Shown: one piece after another, positions 1 through 7,516 of the stretch | Layout: each line of letters opens with the position of its first letter | How positions within the stretch are numbered: position 1 is the stretch's first letter | Source of the DNA: CBCXVS01 sp965178525 | Lineage (GTDB): Bacteria; Tectomicrobia; Entotheonellia; Entotheonellales; Entotheonellaceae | Direction of reading: 5' to 3' | Length of the DNA stretch: 25,696 bases | NCBI GenBank assembly: GCA_965178525.1 | Contig: CBCXVS010000080.1 | Location: 1 to 25,696, forward strand | The notes under the pieces: generated by a model | What the model saw: only the letters and a program-made list of their open reading frames with translations | Told to the model about the DNA's origin: nothing | Databases searched by the model: none | Position numbers and translations under genes: made by a program

Positions 1-1
1 G

Positions 2-225
2 GCTCTGTCATCGTTCATGCTGAGCTTGAACCGGTTGGCTTTTCTGTTTCACCCCGTGATGGAAGGGGGGGGGCGAACTATGGCCTACGGCGTGAGACCC
101 TAGGCCGGCGTGAGACCTGTTTCGATGAGATGAGGGCTTTGAGGCGCTAGATGATTTTCGAGAGCTGGTCTCACTGGATGGAGGTCATGATGAGCAGGCT
201 TGAGTTGGAATCCGAGCTCGAATCC
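2..225 (+). pseudogene. Decayed C-terminal end of a DDE-type transposase
   Basis: Read in frame 2 from base 2, the sequence gives a stretch containing SLNRLAFLFHPVME. After the run of nine G at 67-75 the reading continues in frame 1 as NYGLRRETLGRRETCFDEMRA, and past a TAG at 148-150 as FESWSHWMEVMMSRLELE. The order (LN.LAFLFH, then LR..L..R.TFFD..RAL, then F.SW..LM.FM..GLELE) is what I remember of transposase C-termini in environmental bacteria. I infer a transposase tail with one frameshift in the G-run and one stop. The rest of the element would lie left of the window. I cannot assign an IS family and see no clear terminal inverted repeat. The 226-449 stretch after it holds no gene I can support. 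Confidence 0.5.
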
Positions 226-336
226 CAACCCGGATTCCAGGGGAACACAAGCTCATTCTCAAATTTACCATTGCTGGCTATGCAGCTTGCCAGCGCCTGC
301 AGATGGCTCTTTCCCGCATCTCAACCTTTCCGTCCC

Positions 337-354
337 CTTCGCGTCCTTCGCGGA
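337..354. repeat. Dispersed CTTCGCG-type repeat, copy 1
   Basis: The 18-mer CTTCGCGTCCTTCGCGGA has an internal 9-bp period. Its exact reverse complement occurs at 12477-12494, about 12 kb away, also in non-coding DNA. An 18-base exact match in inverted orientation is not expected by chance in 25 kb, so this looks like a small dispersed repeat. Confidence 0.6.
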
Positions 355-449
355 CCCCTTTTGCTTTATCATTGACCGAAATGCCAAAGAATCCCTAGGA
401 AAATAGTCGAAGGCGGGACATTTTGATGTCGGTTATGTCATCTGAGAGG

Positions 450-818
450 CTAAATTTCGATTTCTCTATCTTCGTTACCCATTGCCTGTTTCAAGATATA
501 CTCAATCTCTCGTTGTCGCTCTGGCACCTGATTGATCGCCGCATCCCACACGATCTCATAATCAACACCAAAATACGCGTGGATAAGGCGATCGCGCATA
601 CTCGTTATAGCGCGCCAGGTGATTCGAGGATATTTCTGTCTGATGGCATTGGGTATCTGTTTCGCCGCTTCACCAATAATTTCGAGGCTGCGCACAAAGG
701 CACGCTGTCGTGTGTCATCATCAAGAAATGCCTCTTTGGTGAGTCCCTGGCTCTGGCCGATCAGATACTGGGTCTCAATCAGGATGTGATGCAAGTAGGC
801 CCGGATCGAAATCGACAT
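450..818 (-). CDS. hepT: HepT-like ribonuclease toxin (DUF86/HEPN)
   Basis: This 122-aa, all-helical HEPN protein is the toxin of an MNT/HEPN toxin-antitoxin pair. Residues 75-82 read RDRLIHAY, which is the R-x4-H-x-Y signature of HepT. Arg75 and His80 form the RNase site, and Tyr82 is the residue that is AMP-modified by the partner nucleotidyltransferase in characterised pairs. The flanking pattern (LEIIGEAAK at 45-53, VWD at 90-92) is typical of DUF86, and the length is normal. Its start lies inside the 3' end of the upstream nucleotidyltransferase gene with a 44-base overlap, so the two are co-transcribed with antitoxin first. The family assignment is secure. Toxicity in this host is inferred. 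Confidence 0.88.
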   Translation of the reverse strand: MSISIRAYLHHILIETQYLIGQSQGLTKEAFLDDDTRQRAFVRSLEIIGEAAKQIPNAIRQKYPRITWRAITSMRDRLIHAYFGVDYEIVWDAAINQVPERQREIEYILKQAMGNEDREIEI

Positions 819-1110
819 ACTCGATCTCTCTCAGAATATAAGGGCCGATGTAGCGACTCAGGGACTCGGGGGTCACCAGCTCCACACGGCGCTCCAAGAG
901 ATCCTCCAGAAAGGCCGCCAGCTGCATAAATGTATCAAATGTCTTGCGTTCGGGTTCAAACTCCACTAGCATATCGACATCACTCTCGGCGTCTTGCTGC
1001 TGACGGACAAAAGAGCCGAAAAGGCCAAGGCGTTTCACGCTAAACTGCCTGATGCGGTCCTGATGGTCTTGTAGAAGCGTAAAAACGCGTGCCTTCGTTT
1101 GCACAGCCAT
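775..1110 (-). CDS. mntA: MntA-like nucleotidyltransferase antitoxin
   Basis: This 111-aa minimal nucleotidyltransferase is the antitoxin partner of the HepT-like gene that follows it. It carries an exact GSX10DXD signature: Gly32-Ser33, then Asp44-Val-Asp46. A third acidic residue, Glu77, sits in VELVTPES. In characterised MntA/HepT pairs the enzyme transfers AMP to the HepT tyrosine and neutralises the RNase. I place the start at the ATG at 1110 because GAGAGG lies 8 bases upstream. A GTG at 1119 in the same frame would add three residues but has no better ribosome site. The last ten or so residues overlap the toxin start, which suggests coupled translation. Confidence 0.87.
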   Translation of the reverse strand: MAVQTKARVFTLLQDHQDRIRQFSVKRLGLFGSFVRQQQDAESDVDMLVEFEPERKTFDTFMQLAAFLEDLLERRVELVTPESLSRYIGPYILREIEYVDFDPGLLASHPD

Positions 1111-1718
1111 AGGTCGCACCTCTCATACATGTTCCGGCTGTATCCTTCCTTGCGCCATTGTTCCCTGTAAGACCATATCAGAATACGTGTCTAACTCACG
1201 GAGCATATACCCCTGGCGCAGTCATTGCGTCACCTGCCGATAGCGGTTCTCCGAAACCATGCCTAACTTCGTCAGAGTCACGACCCAGAATCGAAGTCCT
1301 CCCGGTATTGCCCGAGCCATTATGACATCTACTCGTGATCCCATGACCGCGGTCATCCTAACAAACCGAAGCAACTTTCTGCAAACGCACGGAGGGCAGG
1401 CCATGCAAACATCCTTTTTAAGCGCTGCCATCCAGGTCAGGGGTTGGCCGTCAACGGCAACACGAGTTGCAACGAGTCTCGCGTTCTATCAGTTCCCTAT
1501 AAGAAGAGGTATGGACACATGTAATTGAGAAGTGAGCCATCATCTGGCGTCCGGCGTTCAAACACGGGTGATGGTAGTCGTTAGGCGCTTGGGAGGGTAG
1601 AAGGCGAAGAATCTTCGGAAAAACGTGCTGTTGTCTGTATAGCTTCCGGTCAAACTTTCGGCCACCATCGCACGATTCCGGCGCTCGGGTAGTCCAGAGG
1701 GGCCGAGGGGCAAATCAG
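1111..1718. other. Gene-poor stretch with one perfect palindrome
   Basis: I can support no gene here. Short frames exist on both strands (about 70-120 codons) but lack convincing ribosome sites or family resemblance. At 1343-1356 there is a perfect 14-bp palindrome, ATGACCGCGGTCAT, which could be a protein-binding site. The base composition looks like the surrounding DNA. Confidence 0.4.
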
Positions 1719-2003
1719 CTAATGCGGGGACACACAGGGATCGAGGCGACCGGCTGTGACCTGCGCCGGGCTCATGATCATCCGTCCGCCTGCCGGAATC
1801 AGCTTGAATCCGGCGGTGAGCATCGCAATCAGCAGATCGCCGATGACGTGCGGCGGCACTTCCAGGATACCGTTGGCCCAGAGACGGATCTGGGCCAACG
1901 TGACGTGCGTCTCGACCCAGCAATGGGTGTGCGGGGTGAGGGTTCGGACACGGGCGTAGGAGTGGGCTATGTCAACGATGGCATCATACTGAAGACGTGC
2001 CAT
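1719..2003 (-). CDS. Hypothetical protein, 94 aa
   Basis: I do not recognise this protein. The N-terminal two thirds look like a folded, helix-rich sequence (MARLQYDAIVDIAHSYARV, then ETHVTLAQIRLWANGILEVP). A GRMIMSPAQ segment lies near the end. AGAAGGAA about 8 bases before the ATG is a good ribosome site and is the main reason for calling the gene. There is no signal peptide and no strong membrane helix. Overlapping frames on the other strand are more skewed in composition and have no ribosome site. It stands alone on the minus strand with about 140 bases separating it from the small membrane ORF upstream. Confidence 0.5.
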   Translation of the reverse strand: MARLQYDAIVDIAHSYARVRTLTPHTHCWVETHVTLAQIRLWANGILEVPPHVIGDLLIAMLTAGFKLIPAGGRMIMSPAQVTAGRLDPCVSPH

Positions 2004-2140
2004 GCCGGGTTCCTTCTCCGCTGCGGCTTAGGCGCTGTACAATCGCGAGGCGGTTGCGTTGATCCAGGGACTTAAGTGCCTGGGCATCATTGCCTTTATA
2101 TATTTCTCTGGAGGATATAAATTTAATGTTGCCTCAGTAC

Positions 2141-2281
2141 TCAGATGCTCTCCGTATCCACAGAGCGTTGTACGCTTACCGGCTGTGGGACGCCGGAGTC
2201 GAGCACAAAGATACCAAAACCAAGTGCAAAGCATCCCAGAGCAACCGCCACGCCGATGATTAGGACGACAAGGGTTTCTAT
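2141..2281 (-). CDS. Candidate 46-aa single-pass membrane protein, ATA at the start position
   Basis: The frame begins ATA-GAA-ACC and encodes a continuous hydrophobic stretch at residues 4-27 (LVVLIIGVAVALGCFALG and onward), then a polar tail ending DTESI. AGGAGG lies exactly 5 bases before the ATA (complement of 2287-2292), an ideal ribosome site. There is no ATG, GTG or TTG between the upstream in-frame stop and the ATA. This is either a real small membrane protein using ATA, a gene whose ATG mutated to ATA, or chance. A competing frame on the plus strand (2126-2263, 45 codons, ATG, GGAGG about 11 bases upstream) is read through the same codon boundaries. Its product is polar and less protein-like. 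Only one of the two is likely real. Confidence 0.35.
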   Translation of the reverse strand: METLVVLIIGVAVALGCFALGFGIFVLDSGVPQPVSVQRSVDTESI

Positions 2282-2323
2282 GTTGTCCTCCTTTTTTTAT
2301 GTGCCACAGTCATGCCCCTCATA

Positions 2324-2340
2324 TCGTCCCATCGGGACGA
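2324..2340. promoter_or_regulatory. Compact stem-loop upstream of the divergent genes
   Basis: TCGTCCC-ATC-GGGACGA forms a perfect 7-bp stem with a 3-base loop. It lies 148 bases before the acetyl-CoA hydrolase-type gene and about 30 bases before the ribosome site of the small membrane ORF on the other strand. No T-run follows on either strand, so it is not an obvious terminator. It could be an operator or a structure in a leader. Confidence 0.3.
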
Positions 2341-2487
2341 AAACTTGAGCCGCCTGACGGTTGGTTGCGAGGCCGTTTACCGCCCGCGGCATTTATGGTA
2401 GAGTGCCATACTTCTTTCGACGTATGCACCCGTATCATGGGATCGGGTCGCATGATGCCACCGTGAGGCTGAGCAGGAGGAGCAGGC

Positions 2488-3804
2488 ATGACGCGCTGGC
2501 AGGAGCGCTATCGCGACAAATTGGTGGCCGTCCAAGAGGCGCTACAGGTCATTCAGCCGGGACAGACGGTCGTCATTGGGATGAACGGCAACATCCCTGC
2601 AGCACTCTGTCATGCCTTAGGAGAACGCTTGCCATCCCTGCCGAATCTGCATCTGATCGGCGCCGGAGCCCTGGAGCGGTTTCCCTTCCATCAGCCGGGG
2701 GTGGCCGCGCAGCACCACGTGCAAGATGCGTTCTTGACGGCCGCCACACGGCCGGCCATGCAGCAGCGGTGCATCGATTTCCTGCCTTTTACGACGGCGC
2801 TCTGGCCCAGTGATATCATCGATGGCTCGCGCCCTGTAGATGTCTGTTTGACCAGCGTCTCGCCGCCGGATGAGCATGGCTATTGCAGTTTTGGGTTCAT
2901 GTTGTGGGCCACCCTCGATATGGTGGAGGCGGCTACCGTGGTGATTGCCGAGGTGGATGAAGACCATATCGTTACCTATGGCGACAACTATGTCCACGTC
3001 TCACAGCTCGATTACCTGGTCGAAAAGCAAGGGGAGACCGTCTTCGGAGATGTGACGGAGACGATGGGCTTTGCCTCGCCCAGCGACGTGGATCGACACA
3101 TTGCCGCACATGTCGCGGCGTTGATTCAGGATGGCGATACGCTGCAACTTGGCGCCGGTACCGTGTCCATGGCGGTGGTCGAGTATCTCAAAGACAAAAA
3201 CGACCTGGGATTACACTCGGAGATCTGCCCAACCGGCATTCCGCAACTGATTGCAGCCGGGAATATTAACGGGACATACAAAACGCTCCATCCTCGCAAA
3301 GCGGTATGTACGGCCCTGTGGGGCGATGAATTCGGGCTGGATTTCGCCCATCTCAATCCGGCCATCGAACTGTACCGCATGCGCTATACCAACAATCCCC
3401 GCATCATTGCGCAGCACGACCAGATGATCGCCATCAATAACGCCCTGAATATCGACCTCACCGGCCAAATTACTGCCGAAAGTTTCGGTCCGCAGATGTA
3501 TTCCGGCGTTGGTGGGCAACTCGACTTCACCATTGGGGCGATGTTGGCCAAGAATGGCCGGGCCGTCACCGTGTTGCCATCCACAGCCAGGGCGGGCACG
3601 GTCAGCCGCATTGTGCCGCTGCATACCGAGGGCGCCATCGTCAGCGTACCGCGGACCTATGTGAATTACGTGGCCACGGAGCACGGTATCGTCAACCTGC
3701 TCGGCAAATCGCAGCGTGAGCGCGCGGAACTCCTCATCTCGATCGCCCACCCCGACTTTCGTGACGCGCTTTGTCAAGAAGCCAAAACCCACTTCTGGCC
3801 GTAG
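2488..3804 (+). CDS. Acetyl-CoA hydrolase/transferase family (4-hydroxybutyrate CoA-transferase-like)
   Basis: This 438-aa family I-type CoA-transferase moves CoA between acyl groups through a glutamyl-CoA thioester. Both halves are present. The N-terminal half includes VDVCLTSVSPPDEHGYCSFG. The C-terminal half includes GAGTVSMAVVEYL, GVGGQLDFTIGA and YVATEHGIVNLLGKSQRERA. Glu245 in LHSEICPTG is the expected catalytic glutamate. The length matches the 4-hydroxybutyrate CoA-transferase/acetyl-CoA hydrolase group (about 430-440 aa). AGGAGG lies 7 bases before the ATG. It is the first gene of a three-gene operon, 33 bases before the next. The acyl substrate cannot be read from the sequence. Confidence 0.88.
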   Translation: MTRWQERYRDKLVAVQEALQVIQPGQTVVIGMNGNIPAALCHALGERLPSLPNLHLIGAGALERFPFHQPGVAAQHHVQDAFLTAATRPAMQQRCIDFLPFTTALWPSDIIDGSRPVDVCLTSVSPPDEHGYCSFGFMLWATLDMVEAATVVIAEVDEDHIVTYGDNYVHVSQLDYLVEKQGETVFGDVTETMGFASPSDVDRHIAAHVAALIQDGDTLQLGAGTVSMAVVEYLKDKNDLGLHSEICPTGIPQLIAAGNINGTYKTLHPRKAVCTALWGDEFGLDFAHLNPAIELYRMRYTNNPRIIAQHDQMIAINNALNIDLTGQITAESFGPQMYSGVGGQLDFTIGAMLAKNGRAVTVLPSTARAGTVSRIVPLHTEGAIVSVPRTYVNYVATEHGIVNLLGKSQRERAELLISIAHPDFRDALCQEAKTHFWP

Positions 3805-3837
3805 ATATTCACCCACCTCGTAACCCGGAGGAGTGCC

Positions 3838-4833
3838 GTGGCCTGTGTAGGTATCATTGCCAATCCGGCGTCAGGCAAAGACATTCGGCGCCTGGTCGCA
3901 CACGGTTCGGTCTTCAGCAACAACGAAAAAGTCAATATTGTGCGCCGCGTGTTGCTCGGTCTCGACGCGATGGGAGTCGAGACGATTATCACCATGCCGG
4001 ATACGTTCGATATCTGCCGCAAAGCGCAAGACAATCTGAAGCTGCGCGCCACGGTGCGCGAACTCAACATGCCGGTTTTCTCCACCCAGGACGATACGAT
4101 CCGTGCGGCCGGACAAATGTGCGACATGGGGATCGATAGCCTCATCAGCCTGGGCGGCGACGGCACGAACCGGGCGCTGGCGAAGACCTGTGGTGACGTG
4201 CCATTGATGCCGTTATCAACGGGCACCAACAACGTTTTCCCCTTTATGTTCGAGGGTACCCTGGCGGGGCTGGCGACAGGACTCGTGGCCCAATGCCTGG
4301 TGACCACGCCCGAGAGCGTGGTGCAGCGTCCCCGACTGGACCTGCTGGTGCAGGACGAGGTGGTAGACTTGGCCTTGATCGATGCCGTAGTGTGTACCGA
4401 TCGGTCGATCGCGACCCGTGCCATATGGGATATCGCCAAAGTCCGGTGCGTCGCCGTGGCCCGACGCCTCCCGGCGCAGATCGGCTTCATGGCGCTGGCG
4501 GGGAATTTGCCGCTGGCCGACGGCCAGCAGCAGGGCGGCATGATCATCGAAACGCATCCGGATGCACCGGCTGTTCTGGTGCCGATTGCCCCAGGGCTCA
4601 TCGTTCCCGTCGGGGTGCAACGCTATGCCCCGCTGAGCGCCGGTGCACCGGTCGCCATCGCCGATGGTCCCTGCATTATTGCCCTGGATGGTGAGCGGGA
4701 GGTGGTGGCGCGGCGACATGAGCGCGTCGCGATTTGCTTGAATCCGGAAGGTCCACGCGTGATCGATCCACATCAAGTGCTGGCCGACGCGGCCCAACAG
4801 GGGTTTTTTTTAGGACTGAGGACTGAGAGTTAA
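3838..4833 (+). CDS. ATP-NAD kinase family protein (AcoX-like)
   Basis: This 331-aa protein has the diagnostic pair of the NAD kinase/diacylglycerol kinase superfamily: GGDGT at 106-110 for the nucleotide phosphates, and PLSTGTNNVFP at 125-135. The N-terminus (VGIIANPASGKDIRR) matches the ATP-NAD kinase group that includes AcoX of acetoin catabolism clusters. No acetoin dehydrogenase genes are nearby, so an NAD phosphorylation role is inferred from the family only. The start is GTG at 3838, with CGGAGG 6 bases upstream. The last residues (LRTES) and the TAA are encoded by a 7-bp repeat array that starts at 4813, so the original C-terminus may have been different. It is the second gene of the operon. 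Confidence 0.82.
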   Translation: MACVGIIANPASGKDIRRLVAHGSVFSNNEKVNIVRRVLLGLDAMGVETIITMPDTFDICRKAQDNLKLRATVRELNMPVFSTQDDTIRAAGQMCDMGIDSLISLGGDGTNRALAKTCGDVPLMPLSTGTNNVFPFMFEGTLAGLATGLVAQCLVTTPESVVQRPRLDLLVQDEVVDLALIDAVVCTDRSIATRAIWDIAKVRCVAVARRLPAQIGFMALAGNLPLADGQQQGGMIIETHPDAPAVLVPIAPGLIVPVGVQRYAPLSAGAPVAIADGPCIIALDGEREVVARRHERVAICLNPEGPRVIDPHQVLADAAQQGFFLGLRTES

Positions 4834-4854
4834 GAGTTAAGAGCGAAGAGCTGA
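4813..4854. repeat. Heptad repeat array (GGACTGA/GAGTTAA type)
   Basis: Six consecutive 7-bp units can be read: GGACTGA twice, GAGTTAA twice, GAGCGAA, GAGCTGA. The array covers the last codons and stop of the NAD-kinase-like gene and ends 9 bases before the next start codon. That gene's AAGGG ribosome site lies immediately after the array. Confidence 0.75.
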
Positions 4855-4863
4855 AGGGCAAAA

Positions 4864-7392
4864 ATGATGTCCGGAGACGTCACACATGTGCTTCCGCTGA
4901 CGGCGGCGACAGCCACGGAGGTGGCCCAGGCAGGGGGGAAGGGCGCGATGCTGGCCCGTCTTGCCCAGGCTGGCTTGCCTGTGCCAGCAGGGTGTGTGCT
5001 GACGCCCCAGGCTTTGACGACGTATCTCGAGGCTCAGGGGCGGTCGGCAACGTCTGAGACGGGTGACCAGATGCTGCGTGATGGCGCGCCTCCTGCCGCC
5101 TTGCAGCATGAACTCCATATGGCGCTCGATCAGCTCGGTGCGGCCGCCTCAGGCTGGGCCGTGCGTTCTTCCGCCGTGGCCGAAGACAGCGCCGCGGCCT
5201 CCTTTGCCGGTGTCTACGAGAGTTTTCTCAAGATACCGGATACCGATATTTGGGACGCGGTGCGGTCGTGCTGGCTGTCATGGGGGTCCGAACGGGCTCA
5301 GGCCTACCGCCAACGCCTCGGCGACACGGGGAGCACGCCGGCGATGGCGGTGGTGATCCAACAGATGGTCCCAGCCCGCAGCGTAGGGGTGGCGTTTACC
5401 GCTGATCCGATCAGCGGAGACCGGACACGTATGGTAATCAATGCGTCGCCTGGCCTGGGCGTTGCGGTCGTCTCCGGGGTGATCGAACCGGAGCAGTACA
5501 CGCTCACGAAAACGCCGGACATCCAGGTGGTGGAAACACGCCTGCTGCATCCTGAGCAGCCGCCTTTGCTTGCCCCCGAGATGGTGGCGACCCTAGGCGA
5601 ATTGTTGCTGCGCATCGAAACGCTCTGCGGAAGCCCTCAAGACGTTGAATGGGCCTGGGACGGCGAGCAGTACTGGATCGTCCAAAGCCGGCCCATCACC
5701 ACCCTGGGGCAGCCGGCAACCGAGGATGAGCCTGACATCTGGACCCATGCCAACCTCAAAGAGGTGCTCCCTGGGCTGATCTCGCCATTGTCGTGGTCGT
5801 TGGTGCATAACCTACTGGAATCAGGCATCCGGGAGCAGTATGCGCGGCTGGGCTTTACCTGGCCTTCCGAACGGTTGACGATCCGGCGTTTCTGGGGACG
5901 GGCCTATTTCAATATGGCATTATTTCAACAGGCTGGCTATGAGGTGTTCGGGGCGCCACCCGAGGAGACGGTGACATCATTGGGCGGCCCCGCCGTGTTG
6001 GGGTTTACTCCAGGCCAACCGCCATCACTGTGGCAACGCTTGCGGTGGCTTTACAATACGGTGCGGGTGGTATGGTTCCTCAATCGCTGCCGCAAGCAGG
6101 CGCCCACGCAGTTTGCCCGAATCGAGCAGCGTTGGCGGGAAGAGCGGCAACAGATTCCTCACTTCGGCCGGGAGACGCTGATACATGCCCTCGCCACCCG
6201 CGAGGCGACCGATCAGCCCTTCCTCGTGTTCCATCTCGATTTAACCGCAGCCATGAATGGTCATTTTACCCTGTTACGGCAGCTCATTGCGCGCCACCTC
6301 CCCAACGCGCCCGCCGGCATGGCAGCAGAACTGGTGACGGGCTTAGGCGACGTGCATAGCGCCGACCATAGTTACGACTTGTGGAAATTATCCCGTCTGG
6401 CACGTCAGTCACCCGAAGTCATGGCCTTTCTCGCGAGCCGAGAATGGCCGGCGTGGCGGGAAGCGCTGGCGAACACCCCCTTGGCGAACTCTTGGCAGGC
6501 GTTTCTGGACACCTACGGCCATCGCGGTCTTTATGAAGTCGACATGGCCAATCCACGGTGGCGCGAGCAACCGGATTATCTCTTTGACATCCTGGCATCC
6601 TATGCCGCGATCGAGCAGGAAGCGCCGCCTTTTGATCCGCAGCAACAGGCACAGCGGCGGCAAGCGGCAGAAGCCGATGCCCTGCAGCAGATGCCCCGGC
6701 TACTCCGGGGCTGGTTTCGTACCACCTTGCGCCGGGCGCAGGTGTTTTCGCGTCTGCGCGAACAGTGCAAATCGCATGTGGTACGGTTTATCGACTTGAG
6801 CCGGCAGCTCGCTCTGCGGGCCGGCGACCTCTTGGTCCAAGATGGTGTGATCGCAACGCCAGAGACGGTTTTCTTGCTGGAACGAGACGAGGTATTGGCC
6901 GCGTTGCGCGGTGAGATGCCGGCACCGGACGTCTCTCGGCGCCTCGAGCAGCGGCGCGTCGAGCGTCAGCGCTACGCTGCTATGCAACCGCCAGAGGCAT
7001 TTGTGGGGGACCGGCCGCTGTATGACGCCACCCCAAGGCCTGATGGCACGGTGCTCTCGGGACTCTCATCGAGCCCTGGCCGCGTCACGGGTGTGGCCCG
7101 TGTGATACGCACCCCACAGGAGGGTCGGCGGCTGCAGCCCGGAGAGATTCTGGTGGCGCCGTCCACGGATCCGGGATGGACACCGTTATTTTTACTCGCC
7201 GCCGGCCTCGTGATGGAAACCGGTGGGTATCTGTCCCACGGGGCGATTGTGGCCCGCGAATATGGCATCCCGGCAGTCCTGAATGTGCCCTTGGCCACAC
7301 AGCGCATACCGGATGGCGCGACGGTGATGCTGGACGGAGGGGCAGGAACGGTGAAGATTGCGGAATGCGGAATGCGGAATGCGGAATGGTAG
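4864..7392 (+). CDS. PEP synthase / rifampin phosphotransferase-like dikinase
   Basis: This 842-aa protein has the order of ATP-dependent dikinases with a swivelling histidine domain. An N-terminal ATP-grasp-like PEP/pyruvate-binding domain covers about 20-285, with AGGKGAMLARL at 23-33, RSSAVAEDS at 101-109 and the strand WIVQSRPITT that closes the domain. A central helical region covers about 290-740. The C-terminal phosphohistidine domain has METGGYLSHGAIVAREYGIP with catalytic His792. Length and order match rifampin phosphotransferase (about 865 aa), which lacks the PEP-synthase TIM barrel. The substrate may therefore be a small molecule other than pyruvate. Last gene of the operon, after a 30-base gap. 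The last residues (ECGMRNAEW) come from a heptad repeat. Confidence 0.8.
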   Translation: MMSGDVTHVLPLTAATATEVAQAGGKGAMLARLAQAGLPVPAGCVLTPQALTTYLEAQGRSATSETGDQMLRDGAPPAALQHELHMALDQLGAAASGWAVRSSAVAEDSAAASFAGVYESFLKIPDTDIWDAVRSCWLSWGSERAQAYRQRLGDTGSTPAMAVVIQQMVPARSVGVAFTADPISGDRTRMVINASPGLGVAVVSGVIEPEQYTLTKTPDIQVVETRLLHPEQPPLLAPEMVATLGELLLRIETLCGSPQDVEWAWDGEQYWIVQSRPITTLGQPATEDEPDIWTHANLKEVLPGLISPLSWSLVHNLLESGIREQYARLGFTWPSERLTIRRFWGRAYFNMALFQQAGYEVFGAPPEETVTSLGGPAVLGFTPGQPPSLWQRLRWLYNTVRVVWFLNRCRKQAPTQFARIEQRWREERQQIPHFGRETLIHALATREATDQPFLVFHLDLTAAMNGHFTLLRQLIARHLPNAPAGMAAELVTGLGDVHSADHSYDLWKLSRLARQSPEVMAFLASREWPAWREALANTPLANSWQAFLDTYGHRGLYEVDMANPRWREQPDYLFDILASYAAIEQEAPPFDPQQQAQRRQAAEADALQQMPRLLRGWFRTTLRRAQVFSRLREQCKSHVVRFIDLSRQLALRAGDLLVQDGVIATPETVFLLERDEVLAALRGEMPAPDVSRRLEQRRVERQRYAAMQPPEAFVGDRPLYDATPRPDGTVLSGLSSSPGRVTGVARVIRTPQEGRRLQPGEILVAPSTDPGWTPLFLLAAGLVMETGGYLSHGAIVAREYGIPAVLNVPLATQRIPDGATVMLDGGAGTVKIAECGMRNAEW
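7360..7387. repeat. Heptad repeat array, four perfect GCGGAAT units
   Basis: GCGGAAT is repeated four times without error, preceded by GATT. The array encodes the last residues of the dikinase-like protein, and the TAG stop falls just after it. The same unit appears in reverse orientation at 11504-11517 after the MBL-fold gene. Confidence 0.85.
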
Positions 7393-7397
7393 GGGGC

Positions 7398-7411
7398 ACG
7401 GTGTACACCGT
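7398..7411. other. Perfect 14-bp palindrome after the dikinase gene
   Basis: ACGGTGTACACCGT is a perfect palindrome 6 bases after the TAG of the dikinase-like gene. A second short stem, TCCGCGA-A-TCGCGGA, lies at 7453-7467. Either could help end the plus-strand transcript or mark an inserted small repeat. There is no T-run. Confidence 0.35.
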
Positions 7412-7478
7412 TTTCGGGCTTGGCGTGTGGACTTCGTCGTCACACAAACAGCTCCGCGAATCGCGGACAGTAATTTTC

Positions 7479-7509
7479 AAGAGCTGATAGCTAATAGCTA
7501 ACAGCTCTT
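7479..7509. terminator. Heptad-built stem-loop between convergent genes
   Basis: AAGAGCTG at 7479-7486 pairs perfectly with CAGCTCTT at 7502-7509 around a 15-base loop. The same stretch reads as four heptads (AGCTGAT, AGCTAAT, AGCTAAC, AGCTCTT). It sits between the end of the dikinase-like gene on plus and the end of the VOC gene on minus (stop at 7517), where a two-way terminator would be expected. There is no long T-run, so termination is an inference from position. Confidence 0.45.
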
Positions 7510-7516
7510 CTTAAAG

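Noticed and set aside
423..929. 168-codon plus-strand frame across the MntA/HepT genes
   Set aside because: It is antisense to two overlapping genes with complete catalytic signatures, and has no match of its own.
1222..1528. Short opposed frames of 69 and 89 codons
   Set aside because: No ribosome sites, no family resemblance, and they overlap each other on opposite strands around a palindrome.
3774..4601. 275-codon minus-strand frame opposite the NAD-kinase-like gene
   Set aside because: It is a low-complexity Ser/Arg/Thr-rich product antisense to a gene with the GGDGT motif.
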